Of a DNA stretch of 8,655 nt, positions 7,254-8,655 are shown piece by piece (position 1 is the first letter of the stretch; every line of letters begins with the position of its first letter). Location of the stretch: positions 1-8,655 of the forward strand of contig JAEYOT010000854.1 of the NCBI GenBank assembly GCA_023411445.1, given 5' to 3'. The notes beneath the pieces were generated by a model, which ran no database searches, was not told the origin of the DNA, and was given only the letters and a program-made list of their open reading frames with translations. The translations under genes and the position numbers were made by a program. This stretch comes from Pseudomonadota bacterium (GTDB taxonomy: Bacteria; Myxococcota_A; Polyangia; Polyangiales; Polyangiaceae).

Positions 7254-8655
7254 GACGAAGCTCCCGACCACGCCACCACTCGAGCCCCGAGCGACTCAAG
7301 CTGGTCAACTTGATGAGCAGGCGCGGTAGCCGCCGCGACGCGCGCCGGGCGCTGCTCTGCTCCAGCTCTCTCACCTTGTCCTCGGCGCTGCAGAAGCAGC
7401 CCGCCGACCAGCTCACGTAGCGTGGGTAGCGCAAGAGCGTCGCGGCCACCAGCTCATCCAAGGTCAAGCGCCGAGTGCGACGCGCGAGCGGTGCGTGGTC
7501 GCGAGTCAGGCCCCAGCCCGCGTAGAATGGCTGTCCGTAGGTGACGACGGGTAGCCCGCGTAGTAGGGCCTCGAAACCCACGAGTGAGGTCATGGTGTGT
7601 ACTTCATCCACGGCGGCCAAGCACGCCGCAATGGGAACCTGACCCACGACGAGATCACAGGCGGCCTCGGCGGACTCGTCCAGGCTGCCGCTGCGGTTAC
7701 CGCTGAGCACGTCAGGGTGGGGTTTGTAGACGATGTAAGCGTCCGGGTTGCCCTGCCGCACCGCGCGCAGCAAGCTGGAGTTGTTAGAGATCTCACTCGT
7801 GCCCAGGCGGATGGAAGCGTCGTCTGCAACCTGACCCGGGACGAGCAACACGCGCTGGCCAGGCGCCGCGTGCATCATCAACGGCTCAGCGGCGGGTAGG
7901 TTGTACTTGCTGATCTTGGCGCTCAGGATCTGCTCGCGCAGGGCGCGCGCTCGCTCCAGCTCGGCCGGAGAGAACTCTGCCTGTTGCAGCAGCTTCTCGA
8001 GCGCGCTGGGCTGGCTGGGATCATAGTAAATGCCGTCGGGATCGAGAACCAGGGAGCCTGGAGCGGTCAGGTCGGAGCCGAGCCCGGCTGAGCGCAGGAA
8101 GCCGTCTTCCATCTGCCAGACGGGCACCTGGTGGTGGGCCGCCCAGGCGCTAAGCTCGGGGGTCCTCTTGCTTGCCCACACCACCGCGGTCAGTTTCTTC
8201 GGATCGGAAACATCCTTCAAGTCCGAGGGCGAGCGGGCGAACCGGACCACGTGGCCCGGCGCGCTCAGGTAACGTCGCACGAACGGGCGCTTCCAGTAGC
8301 TCATGGAGAAGCAGACGAAGTGCCGCCTGTTTTCGCTAAAGATGCGGCGCTGCAGGGCCAAGTGTGCGATCACCTGCTCGAGCTCGGCGGGCTCCAGGGT
8401 GATGGGGTGTCGGTAGCGTGGGTAGAGCAACAGCGCCCCCGCCACCAGTTGGGGAAGAGAGAGGCGGCGTGTGCGTCGTGGGCAGGCTTGCCGGTCGTCC
8501 GTCAGGCCCCACCCGGCGTAGAACGCTTGGCCCAGGCAGGTCACCGGGACGCCGGCCAGCAAGCCTTCGAAGCCGAGCTGGGAGCTGACCACGTACAGGT
8601 GGCGGGCGCGACGAAGGAGCGCACGCGGGTTCACGTTGGCGGCGACCTCGATCAC
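7246..8655 (-). CDS. kpsC: KpsC/LipA-type dual-module capsule beta-Kdo transferase, N-terminus beyond the window
   Basis: KpsC extends the first beta-Kdo on lysophosphatidylglycerol with alternating linkages, using two glycosyltransferase modules in one chain. The 469 visible residues hold the end of the first module (about 1-105) and the whole second module (about 108-425). Second-module landmarks are VWQMEDGFLRSAGLGSDL at 179-196, VPGQVADDAS at 272-281, VYKPHPDV at 309-316, and TSLVGFEALLRGLPVVTYG at 356-374 followed by PFYAGWGLT at 376-384. The first module's matching block is at 24-52. E. coli KpsC is about 675 residues, so roughly 200 N-terminal residues lie past the right edge; the GTG at the edge is internal, not the start. 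The last 35 residues are strongly basic (11 Arg/Lys, two Glu), which could help membrane attachment. The stop codon lies within the start of kpsS. Family assignment is very secure. Confidence 0.93.
   Translation of the reverse strand: MIEVAANVNPRALLRRARHLYVVSSQLGFEGLLAGVPVTCLGQAFYAGWGLTDDRQACPRRTRRLSLPQLVAGALLLYPRYRHPITLEPAELEQVIAHLALQRRIFSENRRHFVCFSMSYWKRPFVRRYLSAPGHVVRFARSPSDLKDVSDPKKLTAVVWASKRTPELSAWAAHHQVPVWQMEDGFLRSAGLGSDLTAPGSLVLDPDGIYYDPSQPSALEKLLQQAEFSPAELERARALREQILSAKISKYNLPAAEPLMMHAAPGQRVLLVPGQVADDASIRLGTSEISNNSSLLRAVRQGNPDAYIVYKPHPDVLSGNRSGSLDESAEAACDLVVGQVPIAACLAAVDEVHTMTSLVGFEALLRGLPVVTYGQPFYAGWGLTRDHAPLARRTRRLTLDELVAATLLRYPRYVSWSAGCFCSAEDKVRELEQSSARRASRRLPRLLIKLTSLSRSGLEWWRGRELRRG
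7261..7265 (-). promoter_or_regulatory. Ribosome binding site deciding the kpsS start
   Basis: On the minus strand GGGAG (7265-7261) lies 7 bases before the GTG at 7253, inside the last codons of kpsC. The competing GTG at 7271 has only a weak GTGG-type sequence upstream. Confidence 0.5.
7411..7578 (-). repeat. Internal KpsC module repeat, copy 2 (end of second Kdo-transferase module)
   Basis: This encodes residues 360-415 of the visible KpsC chain, from GFEALL through the PFYAGWGLT and RRTRRLTL blocks to LLRYPRY. It aligns without gaps to residues 28-83 (8407-8574), with 35 of 56 residues identical by my count. It is an ancient domain duplication within the protein, not a mobile repeat. Confidence 0.85.
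8407..8574 (-). repeat. Internal KpsC module repeat, copy 1 (end of first Kdo-transferase module)
   Basis: This encodes residues 28-83 of the visible KpsC chain, from GFEGLL through AFYAGWGLTDD and RRTRRLSL to LLLYPRY. It pairs with copy 2 at 7411-7578 and shows that the truncated chain keeps part of its first catalytic module. Confidence 0.85.

Noticed and set aside
8653..8655. GTG at the right edge as the start of kpsC
   Set aside because: The frame begins in the middle of the first Kdo-transferase module, so this codon is internal to a longer gene.

Overview
The window is GC-rich, densely coding DNA with GC-rich third codon positions. It reads as a Myxococcota (myxobacterial, perhaps Polyangiales) chromosome. 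The best pointer is a eukaryotic-type Ser/Thr kinase whose catalytic loop reads HRDLSPNN. The HRD[LV]SPxN form, with Ser instead of Lys, is common in myxobacterial kinases. The taxonomic call is inference, because the window holds no rRNA or other marker gene.

Layout: (1) 3-914 (+), an alpha/beta hydrolase probably cut by the left edge. (2) 1000-2940 (+), a soluble Ser/Thr kinase fused to a probable beta-propeller sensor. (3) 2959-3465 (-), a DoxX-type four-helix membrane protein with a His/acid-rich tail, meeting the kinase gene tail to tail. (4) 3466-3782, a 317-base intergenic region serving two divergent genes, with a weak promoter candidate and a small palindrome. (5) 3783-6056 (+), a three-part protein: glycosyltransferase, TPR repeats, SAM-dependent methyltransferase. 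(6) 6069-7253 (-), a KpsS/LipB-type capsule beta-Kdo transferase. (7) 7246-8655 (-), a KpsC/LipA-type dual-module capsule beta-Kdo transferase cut by the right edge. The kpsC and kpsS genes overlap and are almost certainly one transcription unit; they converge on gene 5 with only 12 bases between stop codons.

The right half (3783-8655) looks like the margin of a surface-polysaccharide locus. In known systems KpsS and KpsC build the poly-beta-Kdo linker on lysophosphatidylglycerol, on which a capsule is exported by an ABC transporter. The neighbouring fusion protein has the glycosyl- and methyl-transfer domains expected of glycan assembly or decoration. The left half holds unrelated signalling and housekeeping genes.

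I found no mobile element, CRISPR array, tRNA or rRNA. The most interesting items are the glycosyltransferase-TPR-methyltransferase fusion and the KpsC/KpsS pair in a probable myxobacterium. No wholly new system is evident.
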